From NCBI RefSeq assembly GCF_015751785.1, contig NZ_JADOTY010000001.1, positions 6,448,001 to 6,512,000 on the forward strand: a stretch of DNA of 64,000 nt, in the 5' to 3' direction. Made by a program: the position numbers and the translations under genes. The notes under the pieces are model-generated. The model worked only from the letters and a program-made list of their open reading frames with translations, made no database searches and was not told the origin of the DNA. Source of the stretch: Micromonospora vinacea (lineage in GTDB: Bacteria; Actinomycetota; Actinomycetes; Mycobacteriales; Micromonosporaceae). How positions within the stretch are numbered: the first letter of the stretch is position 1; each line of letters starts with the position of its first letter. Positions 33,022-41,863 of this stretch are shown here, in pieces.

Positions 33022-33210
33022 GCGCCCTCCCTCGATCGCGTCCGAGACAGTGGAAAGCGTAGTCAGAACCGGCAAATCGTGTGGTCCCGGGAGGCGGATG
33101 TTCCATCGAAGCCCGTCGACGGATGCGGCCCATCGACGAAGCTGCACGCAACGGGGGTACGCCCGACGCAGGTCCCTCGACCGGCGCACCTGACAGCGGC
33201 TAACTACCGC

Positions 33211-33678
33211 TCAAGGCTGGAAGTACTCCGACATCAGGCGGCTGACCCATTCTGGCTGCTCGACGTTCACCGGGACGAACTCCACCATCGTCGGCTTCAG
33301 GTCGACGACCGGGGTGCCCGAGACCGCGTCGAGACCCACCACCGTCAATTCGCGGCCGTGGACGGATTCGATGGCGCAGCACGTCACTCCGATGCGGTTT
33401 GGTCTGCGAGGGCCGCGGCCTGCGAATACACCAACGGGCGGGAGGTCGGAGCGACCACGGTAGGGACGGGGTTCGCGGTGATCACCGTGTGCTGGGAACT
33501 GGTCGAAGACAAAGAGGACTTCCACATGGGAGAAGCCCTCCAGGCCCTGGAGGCACAAATCACCGAAGCGCTCGTCGATGGTGATCGTGCTGCGGACGGC
33601 ACCCCAGTTGTCCGTGTGCTGGACATCGGTCCTGTCATTCCGGACCGTACCGATCGGGGTGATCTCGAAGCTGAGCAT
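33211..33678 (-). CDS. TrmO-like tRNA methyltransferase (TsaA/YaeB family)
   Basis: The 155-aa protein has the TrmO-like beta-barrel pattern: ITPIGTVRNDR start, LEGFSHVEVLFVFDQF and the NRIGVTCCAIESVHGRELTVVGLDAVSGTPVVDLKP C-terminal region in two parts. Members methylate N6-threonylcarbamoyladenosine 37 of tRNA with SAM. It lacks the longer C-terminal domain of the E. coli enzyme, as short forms often do. Monocistronic. Confidence 0.8.
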   Translation of the reverse strand: MLSFEITPIGTVRNDRTDVQHTDNWGAVRSTITIDERFGDLCLQGLEGFSHVEVLFVFDQFPAHGDHREPRPYRGRSDLPPVGVFAGRGPRRPNRIGVTCCAIESVHGRELTVVGLDAVSGTPVVDLKPTMVEFVPVNVEQPEWVSRLMSEYFQP

Positions 33679-33736
33679 GACTTGAGGCTAGTTGCCGCAC
33701 GCGACCGGCGGCATGCACGAGCACCCGATCAAGGAG

Positions 33737-34720
33737 TCAGGCCAGGGTTGCGCTGGCGGCGGTCCTGGCGAAGCGGCGGGCCAGGTGGTCGAAGGCGTCG
33801 ACAAGTTCGGTGGGGCCGACAACGTCGATCTCGGTGTCGAACCGGGCCATGGCAGCGGCCAGGCTGGGCCAGGACCAGGAGCCGAGAGTGAGCCGGCAGC
33901 GGCCCGAACCAAGGTCCTCGACGGTCCCGTCGCGGGTGTAGAGGGCCACTGTGGCGGCCGGCAGGTCGAGGATCGCGGTGCCCTGGCAGGGCCAGCCGAT
34001 GACGCCGTCGTCGGCACCGCGGAACCTGCCGGTGACAAAGGTGGCCACGTCGTCGCCGGGCAGTTCCCTCGGCGTGAAGCGGGGTCCGTTCGGGATGCGC
34101 AGGGTCATCCGGTCGGCGCGGAAGGTACTCCAGGCTGACCGGTCGAGGTCCCACGCGACGAGGTACCAGCGTCCGTCCCAGGTGACGAGGTGGTGCGGCT
34201 CGACGCGGCGCGGGGGTTTGTCCACAGCCTCGGGGCCGTAGCCGAAGCGGAGGATCTCGTGAGCTTGCACGGCGGAACTGATCGCCAGGAGCACGTCGTC
34301 GTCGATCGGGCCGGCCGGTCGGGTGACGGGCCGTTCGACGGCGGTGACCTGGAGGGCGTTGACGCGGTGCCGGAGCCGGGACGGCATGACCTGCCGGATC
34401 GTGGTCAACGCGCGTGCTGCCGCTTCGCCGGTGCCGTCGCCCAGGGTGGTGGCGGCAATCTGCAGCGCGAGGGTGAGGGCGACGGCCTGCTCGTCGTCGA
34501 AGAGCAGAGGCGGTAGTTCGGTGCCGGCGCTGAGCCGGTAGCCACCGTCGGGACCCTTCACGGCCGCGATCGGGTAGCCGAGTTCGCGCAGCCGGTCGAC
34601 GTCGCGGCGCACCGTCCGCAGGCTGATGTCGAGCCGCTCGGCCAGGACCGTGCCCGGCCAGTCGCGGCGCGCTTGAAGGAGCGACAACAGGGCCAACAGT
34701 CGACCCGAGGCCTTCGGCAT
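33737..34720 (-). CDS. WYL-domain HTH regulator (YafY type)
   Basis: The 327-aa protein has an HTH_11 winged helix (about 1-60, LAERLDISLRTVRRDVDRLREL), a linker and a WYL domain (about 145-210, VEPHHLVTWDGRWYLVAWDLDR). WYL regulators sense a ligand and control neighbouring genes. The gap to the divergent VOC gene contains a perfect inverted repeat (34739-34763) that is the likely operator, so VOC is the probable target. Confidence 0.9.
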   Translation of the reverse strand: MPKASGRLLALLSLLQARRDWPGTVLAERLDISLRTVRRDVDRLRELGYPIAAVKGPDGGYRLSAGTELPPLLFDDEQAVALTLALQIAATTLGDGTGEAAARALTTIRQVMPSRLRHRVNALQVTAVERPVTRPAGPIDDDVLLAISSAVQAHEILRFGYGPEAVDKPPRRVEPHHLVTWDGRWYLVAWDLDRSAWSTFRADRMTLRIPNGPRFTPRELPGDDVATFVTGRFRGADDGVIGWPCQGTAILDLPAATVALYTRDGTVEDLGSGRCRLTLGSWSWPSLAAAMARFDTEIDVVGPTELVDAFDHLARRFARTAASATLA

Positions 34721-34738
34721 GAATGGAATCTATTCGCA

Positions 34739-34763
34739 GTAGGTGACACATCCTGTCACCTAC
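34739..34763. promoter_or_regulatory. Operator of the WYL regulator
   Basis: Perfect 10-bp arms GTAGGTGACA (34739-34748) and TGTCACCTAC (34754-34763) flank CATCC in the 111-bp gap between the divergent WYL and VOC genes. Confidence 0.75.
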
Positions 34764-34831
34764 GTCGTCGACCCTTGGTGCTGACGCCGGCCGGACACCG
34801 TTGCCGGAAACAAACTTCACCAGGAGTCTCG

Positions 34832-35299
34832 ATGAGCATCACCACGACCACCCACCTCAACTTCCGGGGCAACGCCCGGGAGGCGCTGGAGTTCTACCAC
34901 TCGGTGTTCGGCGGCGAGATCATGGTGATCACGTACGGCGATTTCGGGATGCCGAAGGAGCTGCCCGACGCCGGCAAGGCCGTTTGGGGCCAGGTCGCCA
35001 CCGACGACGGATTCCGCGTCATGGTCTACGACGTGCCCAGCCGGGCTGGAGCCGGCATCGCCCCGTTGCCCTCCACGCGCCGTGAGAACGGCATGACGCT
35101 GACCAGCGAGCCGTTCTTCCTGTCCGTCCGCGGCGAGAGTGTCGAAGAGGTCGGCGCGCTGTGGGAGAAGCTGGCCGATGGCGCCACTGTCGTCGAGGCG
35201 TACGGCCCGGCGCAGTGGGCACCAGCGTTCGGGATGCTGACCGACCGCTTCGGCATCACCTGGATCCTCGACGTCGCCGCCCAGCACGCCGACGCCTGA
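34832..35299 (+). CDS. VOC family protein (PhnB-like)
   Basis: The 155-aa protein has the VOC/PhnB pattern: THLNFRGNAREALEFYHSVF, MVYDVPSR, and a C-terminal AFGMLTDRFGITWILDVA. Function of PhnB-like forms is not known. ATG 34832 follows CAGGAG. The gene probably responds to the divergent WYL regulator through the repeat at 34739-34763. Confidence 0.85.
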   Translation: MSITTTTHLNFRGNAREALEFYHSVFGGEIMVITYGDFGMPKELPDAGKAVWGQVATDDGFRVMVYDVPSRAGAGIAPLPSTRRENGMTLTSEPFFLSVRGESVEEVGALWEKLADGATVVEAYGPAQWAPAFGMLTDRFGITWILDVAAQHADA

Positions 35300-35322
35300 T
35301 CCTCGCCCTCAGCCAACGGGGT

Positions 35323-35347
35323 GGGTCCGTCGCAACCCGACGGCCCC
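35323..35347. terminator. Bidirectional terminator
   Basis: GGGTCCGTCG at 35323-35332 pairs with CGACGGCCCC at 35338-35347 (one mismatch) around CAACC, between the convergent VOC and histidine kinase genes. Confidence 0.65.
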
Positions 35348-35374
35348 ATCCCGCCACTCCGAGCGTTCGTTCCG

Positions 35375-36391
35375 TCAGGCGGTGGCCAGGCGGACCATGA
35401 ACTGGCAGCCGTCGGAGGTGTTTCGCACCTCGACCCGACCGCCGTGCGCCTCCACCAGGCCATGAACGATGGCCAGGCCGAGCCCACCGGAGGCCCCACC
35501 GTCGCCGGGGCCGGGAGTGCGGGCCGGCTCGCCACGGAACGCGATGTCGAACAGCCGGGGAAGGTCGGCCGGGGGGATGCCGCCGCAGGTGTCGGCTACC
35601 GACAGCCAGGCGTGGTCCTCCTCCCGTCCGGCTTCGATACGTACGGTGCCGTCCTCGGGGGTGTAGCGGACCGCGTTGAGCAGCAGGTTGGCCACGACCC
35701 GAGCCAGCTCCGGCTCGCTCGCGGCGACCGTCGGCCACCCCGACTCGCTGGCGATCAGCTTGATCCGGCGAGCGTCGGCCAGCGGGATGGTGCTGGCCAG
35801 CGCGTCCGAGACCACCTCTCCGAGCGGCACCGCCGTCAACGACAACCGCAGCGCTCCGGCGTTGATCCGGGACAGCTCGAACAGGTCGTCGACGAGTCGG
35901 GTCATCCGGTCGGTCTCCAGCCGGATGCGTCGGTGGTACTCATCGACAGTGTCCGGATCACGCACCACCCGGTCCTCCAACGCCTCCGCCATGGCCCGCA
36001 GCCCGGCGAGCGGGGTACGCAGGTCGTGGGAGACCCAGGCGACCAGGTCGCGCCGGCCCTTCTCCAGTTGTCGTTCCCGCTCCCGGGCCTGGTCGCGCCA
36101 CACCGCGGCGCGGGCCAGCCGCCGGCCGAAGTGCCCGCCGACGGCGAGGCTGACCACCGCTGCCGCCGCGACGGTGATCAGCACGACCTCAAGGTCGTGT
36201 GCGGAGAGGAACATCGCTTCCGCGACCGCCATCACCCCGACGGCGACGGCGACCACAGTGGTGGTGAGCAGCACGCTGAGGTGCACGGTGATCGAGCTAC
36301 GCCGAAGCGCTCGGAGCAGCACCGCACCGGCGAGCCCGATGCCGAGTGCCGCGACGAGGGCGATCGCGAAGATCAGGAGTACGTCACGCAT
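35375..36391 (-). CDS. Sensor histidine kinase
   Basis: The 338-aa protein has three hydrophobic segments in the first 90 residues, an H-box with VSHDLRTPLAG (His122) and an ATPase domain with NLLLNAVRYTPE, DTCGGIPPADLPRLFDIAFR and GLGLAIVHGLVE. There is almost no periplasmic sensor loop, so it may sense within the membrane or through a partner. It overlaps the response regulator gene by 8 bp (36384-36391) and probably phosphorylates it. Confidence 0.9.
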   Translation of the reverse strand: MRDVLLIFAIALVAALGIGLAGAVLLRALRRSSITVHLSVLLTTTVVAVAVGVMAVAEAMFLSAHDLEVVLITVAAAAVVSLAVGGHFGRRLARAAVWRDQARERERQLEKGRRDLVAWVSHDLRTPLAGLRAMAEALEDRVVRDPDTVDEYHRRIRLETDRMTRLVDDLFELSRINAGALRLSLTAVPLGEVVSDALASTIPLADARRIKLIASESGWPTVAASEPELARVVANLLLNAVRYTPEDGTVRIEAGREEDHAWLSVADTCGGIPPADLPRLFDIAFRGEPARTPGPGDGGASGGLGLAIVHGLVEAHGGRVEVRNTSDGCQFMVRLATA

Positions 36392-37079
36392 GGGCTGGCT
36401 CGTAGCGGTAGCCGACGCCCCAGACGGTCACGATCCGCTGCGGATCGGCCGGGTCGGCCTCGATCTTCTCCCGCAGCCGGCGTACGTGCACCGTCACTGT
36501 CGAGTGGTCCCCGAAGTTCCAGCCCCAGACCTGCTCCAGAAGTTCGGCCCGGCCGAACACCCGGGACGGATGCCGCATGAGGTGGACGAGCAGGTCGAAT
36601 TCGCGCAGCGTCAGCGCCAGATCCGCACCGGCGAGGCGGGCGGTTCGGGAGGACGTGTGCACCACCAGATTGCCGTCGGTGAGCGCCTCCGGCCGCTCGG
36701 GCGGTGCCCCACCACCGGCGCGACGGAGCACCGAACGGACCCGCAGCACCAGTTCACGGGGAGAGAAGGGCTTGGTCAGGTAGTCGTCCGCGCCGAGTTG
36801 CAGCCCGAGGATCCGGTCGGCCTCGTCACCGCGTGCGGTCAGCATGACGATCGGTACGCCGTCCGGTCGTACCCGCAGCGCCCGGCACACCTCCAGGCCG
36901 TTGACCCGGGGCAGCATCAGATCGAGCACGACCAGGTGTGGCACCTGCCGCTCCACCGCCGCCAGTGCCGCCGCGCCGTCCGCGGCGAGGCTGACCTGGA
37001 AGCCGTCGTTCTCCAGGTAACGACGGATGACGTCGCTCACTGTCTGATCGTCGTCGACCACCAGCACGCGCTGCGTCAC
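36384..37079 (-). CDS. OmpR/PhoB-family response regulator
   Basis: The 231-aa protein has a receiver domain with acidic pocket VVDDD and phosphorylation site Asp53 (VVLDLMLPRVNG), and an OmpR-type winged helix at about 130-230 (LTLREFDLLVHLMRHPSRVFGR, HVRRLREKIE). GTG 37079 is the natural start. A box of phased CGTAAG/CGCAAG hexamers 39 and 50 bp upstream of its -10 suggests autoregulation; the same box precedes two downstream operons. Confidence 0.92.
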   Translation of the reverse strand: MTQRVLVVDDDQTVSDVIRRYLENDGFQVSLAADGAAALAAVERQVPHLVVLDLMLPRVNGLEVCRALRVRPDGVPIVMLTARGDEADRILGLQLGADDYLTKPFSPRELVLRVRSVLRRAGGGAPPERPEALTDGNLVVHTSSRTARLAGADLALTLREFDLLVHLMRHPSRVFGRAELLEQVWGWNFGDHSTVTVHVRRLREKIEADPADPQRIVTVWGVGYRYEPAHA

Positions 37080-37131
37080 GGACCTTCCCCGTCCCGCGTC
37101 GTCAACGTCTCCCCCAGATGTCCATCGGCCC

Positions 37132-37187
37132 AGCGTAGCCACGCACCGGGCTCGGCCCGCAACGGCAAAGCTTGCGAGGTTCTTACG
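37132..37187 (-). promoter_or_regulatory. Response-regulator box and promoter of the two-component operon
   Basis: On the minus strand CGTAAG (37187-37182) and CGCAAG (37176-37171) start 11 bp apart, 50 and 39 bp upstream of -10 TACGCT (37137-37132). The same layout occurs at 39738-39794 and 44324-44379. On the other strand TACGGT at 37226-37231 gives a near-leaderless start for the epimerase at 37239. Confidence 0.65.
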
Positions 37188-37238
37188 GCTGCGTGCGAAA
37201 ACCCGAGCGGGCGTACGCGAGGTCCTACGGTGACCGGA

Positions 37239-38318
37239 ATGCGGATACTTGTCACCGGTGCGGCCGGGTTCATCGGCTCCCACGTCGCTGACCTGCTCAC
37301 CGAAGACGGGCACGAGGTGGTGGCCGTGGACGCGCTCCTGCCGGAGGCGCACGGTGCGACGGCACCGCCCTGGACCGAGCGGCACGACCTGGTGGTCGGC
37401 GACGTACGCGACAGCGAGCTGCTGACCCGGCTACTGGCCGGGGTCGACGCGGTCTGCCATCAGGCGGCCATGGTCGGCCATGGCATCGACCCGGCCGACG
37501 CCCCCCGGTACGCCGCTCACAACGACCTCGGTACGGCCACCGTCCTCGCGGCGATGCACGCCACCGGGGTACGCCGACTGGTGCTGGCCAGCTCGATGGT
37601 GGTCTACGGCGAGGGTCGCTACCACTGCCCGACCCACGGGATCGTCCGGCCCGCCGGCCGCCGTGCCGTCGACCTGGCCGAGGGCCAGTACGAGCCGACC
37701 TGCCCTCGCTGCGACAAGGCGCTCTCCCCCGGTCTCGTGCCCGAGGACGCGCCACTGGAGCCGCACAGCACGTACGCCGCCACGAAGCTGGCCCAGGAAC
37801 ACCTCGCCGGCGCCTGGGCCCGGCAGACCGGCGGGTCGGTCTGGGCCCTGCGCTACCACAACGTCTACGGTCCGCGAATGCCGCGTGACACTCCGTATTC
37901 GGGGGTCGCGTCGATCTTCCGGTCGGCCCTGGCGGCCGGGCGACCGCCCCGGGTGCTGGAGGACGGCCGGCAACGGCGCGACTTCGTGCACGTGACCGAC
38001 GTGGCCACTGCCAACCTGCTGGCCCTGACGACACCGGCACCGGAGCCCCTGACCCCGGTCAACGTCTGCTCGGGTGAGCCGCACACCGTCGGCGAGTTGG
38101 CCCACGAGCTGGCGTCGGCGATGGGCGGGCCGGCGCCGGTCACGGTCGGGGGCGGGCGGACGGCGGACGTGCGGCACGTCGTGGCCGATCCGGCCCGCGC
38201 CGCCCGGCTGCTCGGTTTCACCGCCCGAGTCGGCTTCGCCGCTGGCATCGCCGACTTCACCACAGCGGTGATGCGGGATCCGGCATCGGTCACGACACCG
38301 TCCACAGTAGGTGGTTGA
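37239..38318 (+). CDS. NAD-dependent epimerase/dehydratase with a zinc-ribbon-like insert
   Basis: The 359-aa protein has the extended-SDR Rossmann motif GAAGFIGSH, catalytic HSTYAATK and YHNVYGPRMPRDTPY. It carries a Cys/His insert near 129-157 (CPTHG then CPRC) of the type seen in some actinobacterial epimerases, which may bind zinc. Such enzymes act on nucleotide sugars. It is divergent from the two-component operon and likely belongs to its regulon; ATG 37239 is preferred over in-frame GTG 37230 because of the -10 at 37226. Its 3' end overlaps the convergent membrane protein by 29 bp. Confidence 0.85.
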   Translation: MRILVTGAAGFIGSHVADLLTEDGHEVVAVDALLPEAHGATAPPWTERHDLVVGDVRDSELLTRLLAGVDAVCHQAAMVGHGIDPADAPRYAAHNDLGTATVLAAMHATGVRRLVLASSMVVYGEGRYHCPTHGIVRPAGRRAVDLAEGQYEPTCPRCDKALSPGLVPEDAPLEPHSTYAATKLAQEHLAGAWARQTGGSVWALRYHNVYGPRMPRDTPYSGVASIFRSALAAGRPPRVLEDGRQRRDFVHVTDVATANLLALTTPAPEPLTPVNVCSGEPHTVGELAHELASAMGGPAPVTVGGGRTADVRHVVADPARAARLLGFTARVGFAAGIADFTTAVMRDPASVTTPSTVGG

Positions 38319-39654
38319 CGGCGAGAGCCGTGGCGGCCTGGGCCGCCAACCACCACCGCCGGTGACCGGCGGGCAGGTGCGCGGTGGCGACCAGCAGCCA
38401 GACGGCGAACGGTAGCCAGATCCTCTCCACCTCGGCCTTGCTGAGCCCGGACAGGTCCGCCGCGAGCACGGCCACCATCGCGGCGACGGGTAACCACACG
38501 GTGGGTCCGGGGCCGGCGATCCGCTGCCGGAGAGCCGCCGCGAGCGGTGGGTGCGGTGCTCGGATCGACACGGCGGTCACCGCCCGCCGCAGCGCCGGCC
38601 CGACCACCGGGCCGACCGAGAGCAGCAGGGCGGCGAGATTCGCCCACACCCAGTAACCGTACGGACGATCCGCCGCCCAACCCTGGTAGTAACGACGTGC
38701 CACCAGGTGGTAGCCGTCGAGCCACCAGAAGCCGGCGAGGGTGAACACGGCGACGACGGCCGCGACCCCCGTCGCCGCGACCAGGAGCACACCGAGGCGG
38801 TCCCGCGCCCGGAGCAGCACCACTGTCAACGCGAGCAACCCGACCAGGACGAACCCGTACGACAGGTAGAGCGCGAAGCCGAGGAGCAACCCGCCCAGTG
38901 CGGCCCCGGGCCGGCCACCCACCGCCAGCAGCGCCAGCCCGGCGGCGACCACCGCGGTGAAGATCCCGTCCGCGGACGCGCCCACCCAGACCGCTCCCGG
39001 GAGGAGCACCAGGAACGGCCACACCGCCCGGGCCGCGTCCTCGGCACCGAGCGCCCGCAACGTGACCGGAACCGACACCGAGACGGTGGCGCCGAGCAGC
39101 ACACAGGCGAGCCCGGCGGCGGTCCCGCCGCCCAGGCCGATCCGCTCCAGCCAGACGAAGAGGAGCAACGCGCCCGGTGGGTGAGCGGCGGTGTGCGTGG
39201 ACCACGAATCGGGCTGGAAGTCGAGGATCCGGTCGGCGAAGCCGGACAGCATGATGCCGACATCGGTCACCCGGGGCACCTCGTGCAGGTACTCGGCCTG
39301 CACGGTGAGCCGCTCGGTCAACCCCGCGGACCAGCCGTCGACCAGGGCCAACGACAGTGTCCAGAGCACCGAGGCGAGATAGCCGACCCCCAGTAGCCGC
39401 GGCCACGGCGTGTCGGTTCCCCAGCGCGTGCCCCGCCAGACGAACAGCGCCGCGACGAGCAGCGCGACGGGGGCGCCGGGCCCCAGGTGGGGCTTCCAGG
39501 AGGCGTAGATCGGCGCCGCGTCGGCATGAAGCCGCACGCCCTGCCGATTGAGCAGTGCGCCGACGGCGACGGCAACGGCGAGCAGGACCACCTCGGCACC
39601 GAGGACGATCAGGTCGGCGGACCGGGGTCGTCCCGGCCGGGTCATCATGGTCAT
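38290..39654 (-). CDS. Polytopic membrane protein, GT-C-like glycosyltransferase candidate
   Basis: The 454-aa protein has about 10 to 12 membrane helices and an early loop with acidic and His residues (FADRILDFQPDSWSTHTAAHPPG), features of GT-C enzymes that use polyprenyl-phosphate sugars at the membrane. No family is certain. It is the only left-facing gene between the epimerase and the GT2 operon, suggesting a glycan or lipid-linked sugar pathway. A TAGCGT at 39671-39666 is a possible -10. Confidence 0.7.
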   Translation of the reverse strand: MTMMTRPGRPRSADLIVLGAEVVLLAVAVAVGALLNRQGVRLHADAAPIYASWKPHLGPGAPVALLVAALFVWRGTRWGTDTPWPRLLGVGYLASVLWTLSLALVDGWSAGLTERLTVQAEYLHEVPRVTDVGIMLSGFADRILDFQPDSWSTHTAAHPPGALLLFVWLERIGLGGGTAAGLACVLLGATVSVSVPVTLRALGAEDAARAVWPFLVLLPGAVWVGASADGIFTAVVAAGLALLAVGGRPGAALGGLLLGFALYLSYGFVLVGLLALTVVLLRARDRLGVLLVAATGVAAVVAVFTLAGFWWLDGYHLVARRYYQGWAADRPYGYWVWANLAALLLSVGPVVGPALRRAVTAVSIRAPHPPLAAALRQRIAGPGPTVWLPVAAMVAVLAADLSGLSKAEVERIWLPFAVWLLVATAHLPAGHRRWWLAAQAATALAVNHLLWTVS

Positions 39655-39720
39655 GGTGACGGCCGACGCTACGACCTCCGACCAGGGATTCGATGGCCGA
39701 ACGGTGAGACGTCAGCGAGT

Positions 39721-39794
39721 CGTAAGATCCGTTGCCGCGTAAGCGATTCGTAAGGAGAAACGGCGGTCCGGACGGCCGGTGGCGGGCCTAGCGT
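39721..39794 (+). promoter_or_regulatory. Response-regulator box and leaderless promoter of the GT2 operon
   Basis: CGTAAG occurs at 39721, 39738 and 39749; the last two are 51 and 40 bp upstream of -10 TAGCGT (39789-39794). There is no clear -35, fitting an activated promoter. The ATG at 39802 would be at the transcript 5' end. Confidence 0.65.
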
Positions 39795-39801
39795 CGCCGG
39801 T

Positions 39802-40479
39802 ATGCACACAACGATCGACGTGGTGCTGCCGTGTCTGGACGAGGCGGCCGCACTGCCTGCCGTACTGAGCGGGCTTCCGCCCGGCTACCGCGCCATCGTG
39901 GTCGACAACGGCTCCACCGACGGTTCGCCGGTCATCGCGGCCGAATACGGGGCCCGGGTCGTCCACGAGGCGAGACGCGGGTACGGCGCCGCCGTGCACA
40001 CCGGCCTGCTGGCTGCGGAGGCGGATCTGGTCTGCGTGCTCGACGCGGACGGCTCGTTCGACCCGGCCGAGTTGCCCAGGCTCGTCGCGGCGGTGTGTGA
40101 CGGTCGAGCCGATCTCGCCGTCGGGCGGCGTCGGCCGGTCTCGGCGGACGCCTGGCCGTGGCACGCCCGCACCGGAAACGCGCTGGTCGCCGCCCTGCTG
40201 CGGCGTCGAGGCGTGCCGGTGTACGACATCAGCCCGATCCGCGTTGCCCACCGGGCGGCGCTGCTGGGCCTCGGTGTCAACGACCGCGCGTTCGGCTACC
40301 CCCTGGAACTGCTGCTGCGCGCGGCCGGGGCGGGCTGGCGGATCCTCGAACTGGACGTCGCGTACGCGCCCCGGGCGGCCGGCACCAGCTCGAAGGTCTC
40401 CGGGTCGGTCCGGGGCACGTGGCGGGCGACCCGGGACTTCGCCGGAGTGCTGCGCGCCGACGCCGGTGGTGGCCGGTGA
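39802..40479 (+). CDS. Family 2 glycosyltransferase (dolichol-phosphate-mannose-synthase type)
   Basis: The 225-aa GT-A protein has DVVLPCLDEAAALPAVL, VVDNGSTDGSP and the metal-binding VLDADGSFDP; a DPM1-like single-domain form with no membrane helix. It transfers a nucleotide-sugar glycosyl group to lipid phosphate or a small acceptor. It is the first gene of the box-controlled operon and overlaps the DUF2064 gene as GTGA. Confidence 0.88.
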   Translation: MHTTIDVVLPCLDEAAALPAVLSGLPPGYRAIVVDNGSTDGSPVIAAEYGARVVHEARRGYGAAVHTGLLAAEADLVCVLDADGSFDPAELPRLVAAVCDGRADLAVGRRRPVSADAWPWHARTGNALVAALLRRRGVPVYDISPIRVAHRAALLGLGVNDRAFGYPLELLLRAAGAGWRILELDVAYAPRAAGTSSKVSGSVRGTWRATRDFAGVLRADAGGGR

Positions 40480-41153
40480 ACGTCCTGCTCCTGGTCGCGA
40501 AGGCGCCGGTCCCCGGGCTGGCCAAGACCCGCCTCTGCCCGCCGGCTGATCCGACCCAGGCGGCCCGGATCGCGGCCGCGTCACTGTTGGACACCCTCGC
40601 GGCGGTGCGCGCCACCGCCTCGACCATTCCCGTGCTGGCCCACACCGGTCGGTTCGCCGACGCCGAGTACGGCGGTGAGCTGACCGCCGCGCTGGCGGGT
40701 TGGCACCTGCTTCCGCAGCGCGGCGGCACGTTCGCCGACCGCCTCGCGAACGCCCACGCCGACACCGCCGCGTCGTTCCCCGGCCGACCGGTGCTGCAGA
40801 TCGGCATGGACACACCGCAGATCCGGCCGGCCCTGCTCACCACCGCGCTGGAGCGGCTCGCCGAACACGAGGCGGTGTTCGGGCCGGCGCTCGACGGCGG
40901 CTGGTGGGCACTCGGATTGCGCGACCCGGCGTACGCGAGCGTGTTACGCGACGTACCCATGTCGACCGGCGACACCGGTCGCCGCACCCTCGCCGCCCTG
41001 CGGCAGCACGGCGTCCGTCCGGCGATCCTGCCCGTACAGCGGGACGTCGACGACTGGCCGACGGCGCTGGCGGTCGCGGCCGACCTGCCCGGCACCCGGT
41101 TCGCGGAGGCCGTCGCATCGGTAGGCCAGTTGGTGACTGGACGCCCCCGGTGA
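40476..41153 (+). CDS. DUF2064/TIGR04282-type glycosyl- or nucleotidyltransferase
   Basis: The 225-aa protein has the GT-A-like start LLLVAKAPVPGLAKTRL, QRGGTFADRLANAHAD and IGMDTPQIRP, and DGGWWALGLRDP. TIGR04282 homologues occur in arsenosugar biosynthesis as glycosyltransferases. GTG 40476 overlaps the GT2 stop, and its own stop overlaps the methyltransferase GTG, so all three are coupled. The position beside a methyltransferase and a purine-nucleoside phosphorylase homologue is notable. Confidence 0.85.
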   Translation: MNVLLLVAKAPVPGLAKTRLCPPADPTQAARIAAASLLDTLAAVRATASTIPVLAHTGRFADAEYGGELTAALAGWHLLPQRGGTFADRLANAHADTAASFPGRPVLQIGMDTPQIRPALLTTALERLAEHEAVFGPALDGGWWALGLRDPAYASVLRDVPMSTGDTGRRTLAALRQHGVRPAILPVQRDVDDWPTALAVAADLPGTRFAEAVASVGQLVTGRPR

Positions 41154-41863
41154 CCTCGACGATCAGTCTCGACGGTTTCGACGTGGTGCTGCGCAGACTC
41201 GGCGGATGGTCCGCCGACCATGACCTGCGCGGTGCACCGGTCGGCCCGATGCCCGCGGCCCAACCCGACCACTGGCTCGTGCACACCGACGGGCGGCGTG
41301 ACCTGTTGCCGGTGCGGCGTTGGCACGGCCCGCCCGAACCGGCGATCGAGTCCGTCGCCGCACGCTGCACCGGGCCCACCATCGACCTCGGCTGCGGCCC
41401 GGGCCGGCTGACCCGGGCGCTCGCCCAACGCGGCCTCGTCGCGCTGGGGGTCGACATCTCCGCCGAGGCGGTACGTCTGACCCAGGACCGGGGGGTCGTC
41501 GCCCTGCGACGCGACGTCTTCGAACCACTCCCCGGCGAGGGCAGGTGGGCGCACGCCCTGCTCATCGACGGCAACATCGGCATCGGCGGTGACCCGGTCC
41601 GACTGCTGCGCCGGTGCGGCGCACTGATCGCGGCCGACGGAACGCTCGTGGTCGAGGTGGAACCGCCGGGAGCCGGGCTGTGGCAGGGACAGGCGTACGT
41701 CCTGTCGGGATCGTCCGGCGAACGGCAATTGCGGGGACCGGCGTTTCACTGGGCGCGGGTCGACACGGAGGCGGTGGCCCAGGCTGCCGACGCCGCCGGC
41801 CTGCGGGTCGCCGACCGTTTCCGGTTCGGTCCACGCTGGTTCGCCGAGTTGGCACGCTCATGA
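41150..41863 (+). CDS. Class I SAM-dependent methyltransferase
   Basis: The 237-aa protein has the SAM-binding motif IDLGCGPGRLTRAL, then LGVDISAEAV and LLIDGNIGIGGDP, standard class I elements. The substrate is unknown. GTG 41150 overlaps the previous stop (GTGA) and its TGA overlaps the next ATG (ATGA). SAM use and the downstream MTA-phosphorylase homologue may point to the same pathway. Confidence 0.85.
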   Translation: MTSTISLDGFDVVLRRLGGWSADHDLRGAPVGPMPAAQPDHWLVHTDGRRDLLPVRRWHGPPEPAIESVAARCTGPTIDLGCGPGRLTRALAQRGLVALGVDISAEAVRLTQDRGVVALRRDVFEPLPGEGRWAHALLIDGNIGIGGDPVRLLRRCGALIAADGTLVVEVEPPGAGLWQGQAYVLSGSSGERQLRGPAFHWARVDTEAVAQAADAAGLRVADRFRFGPRWFAELARS

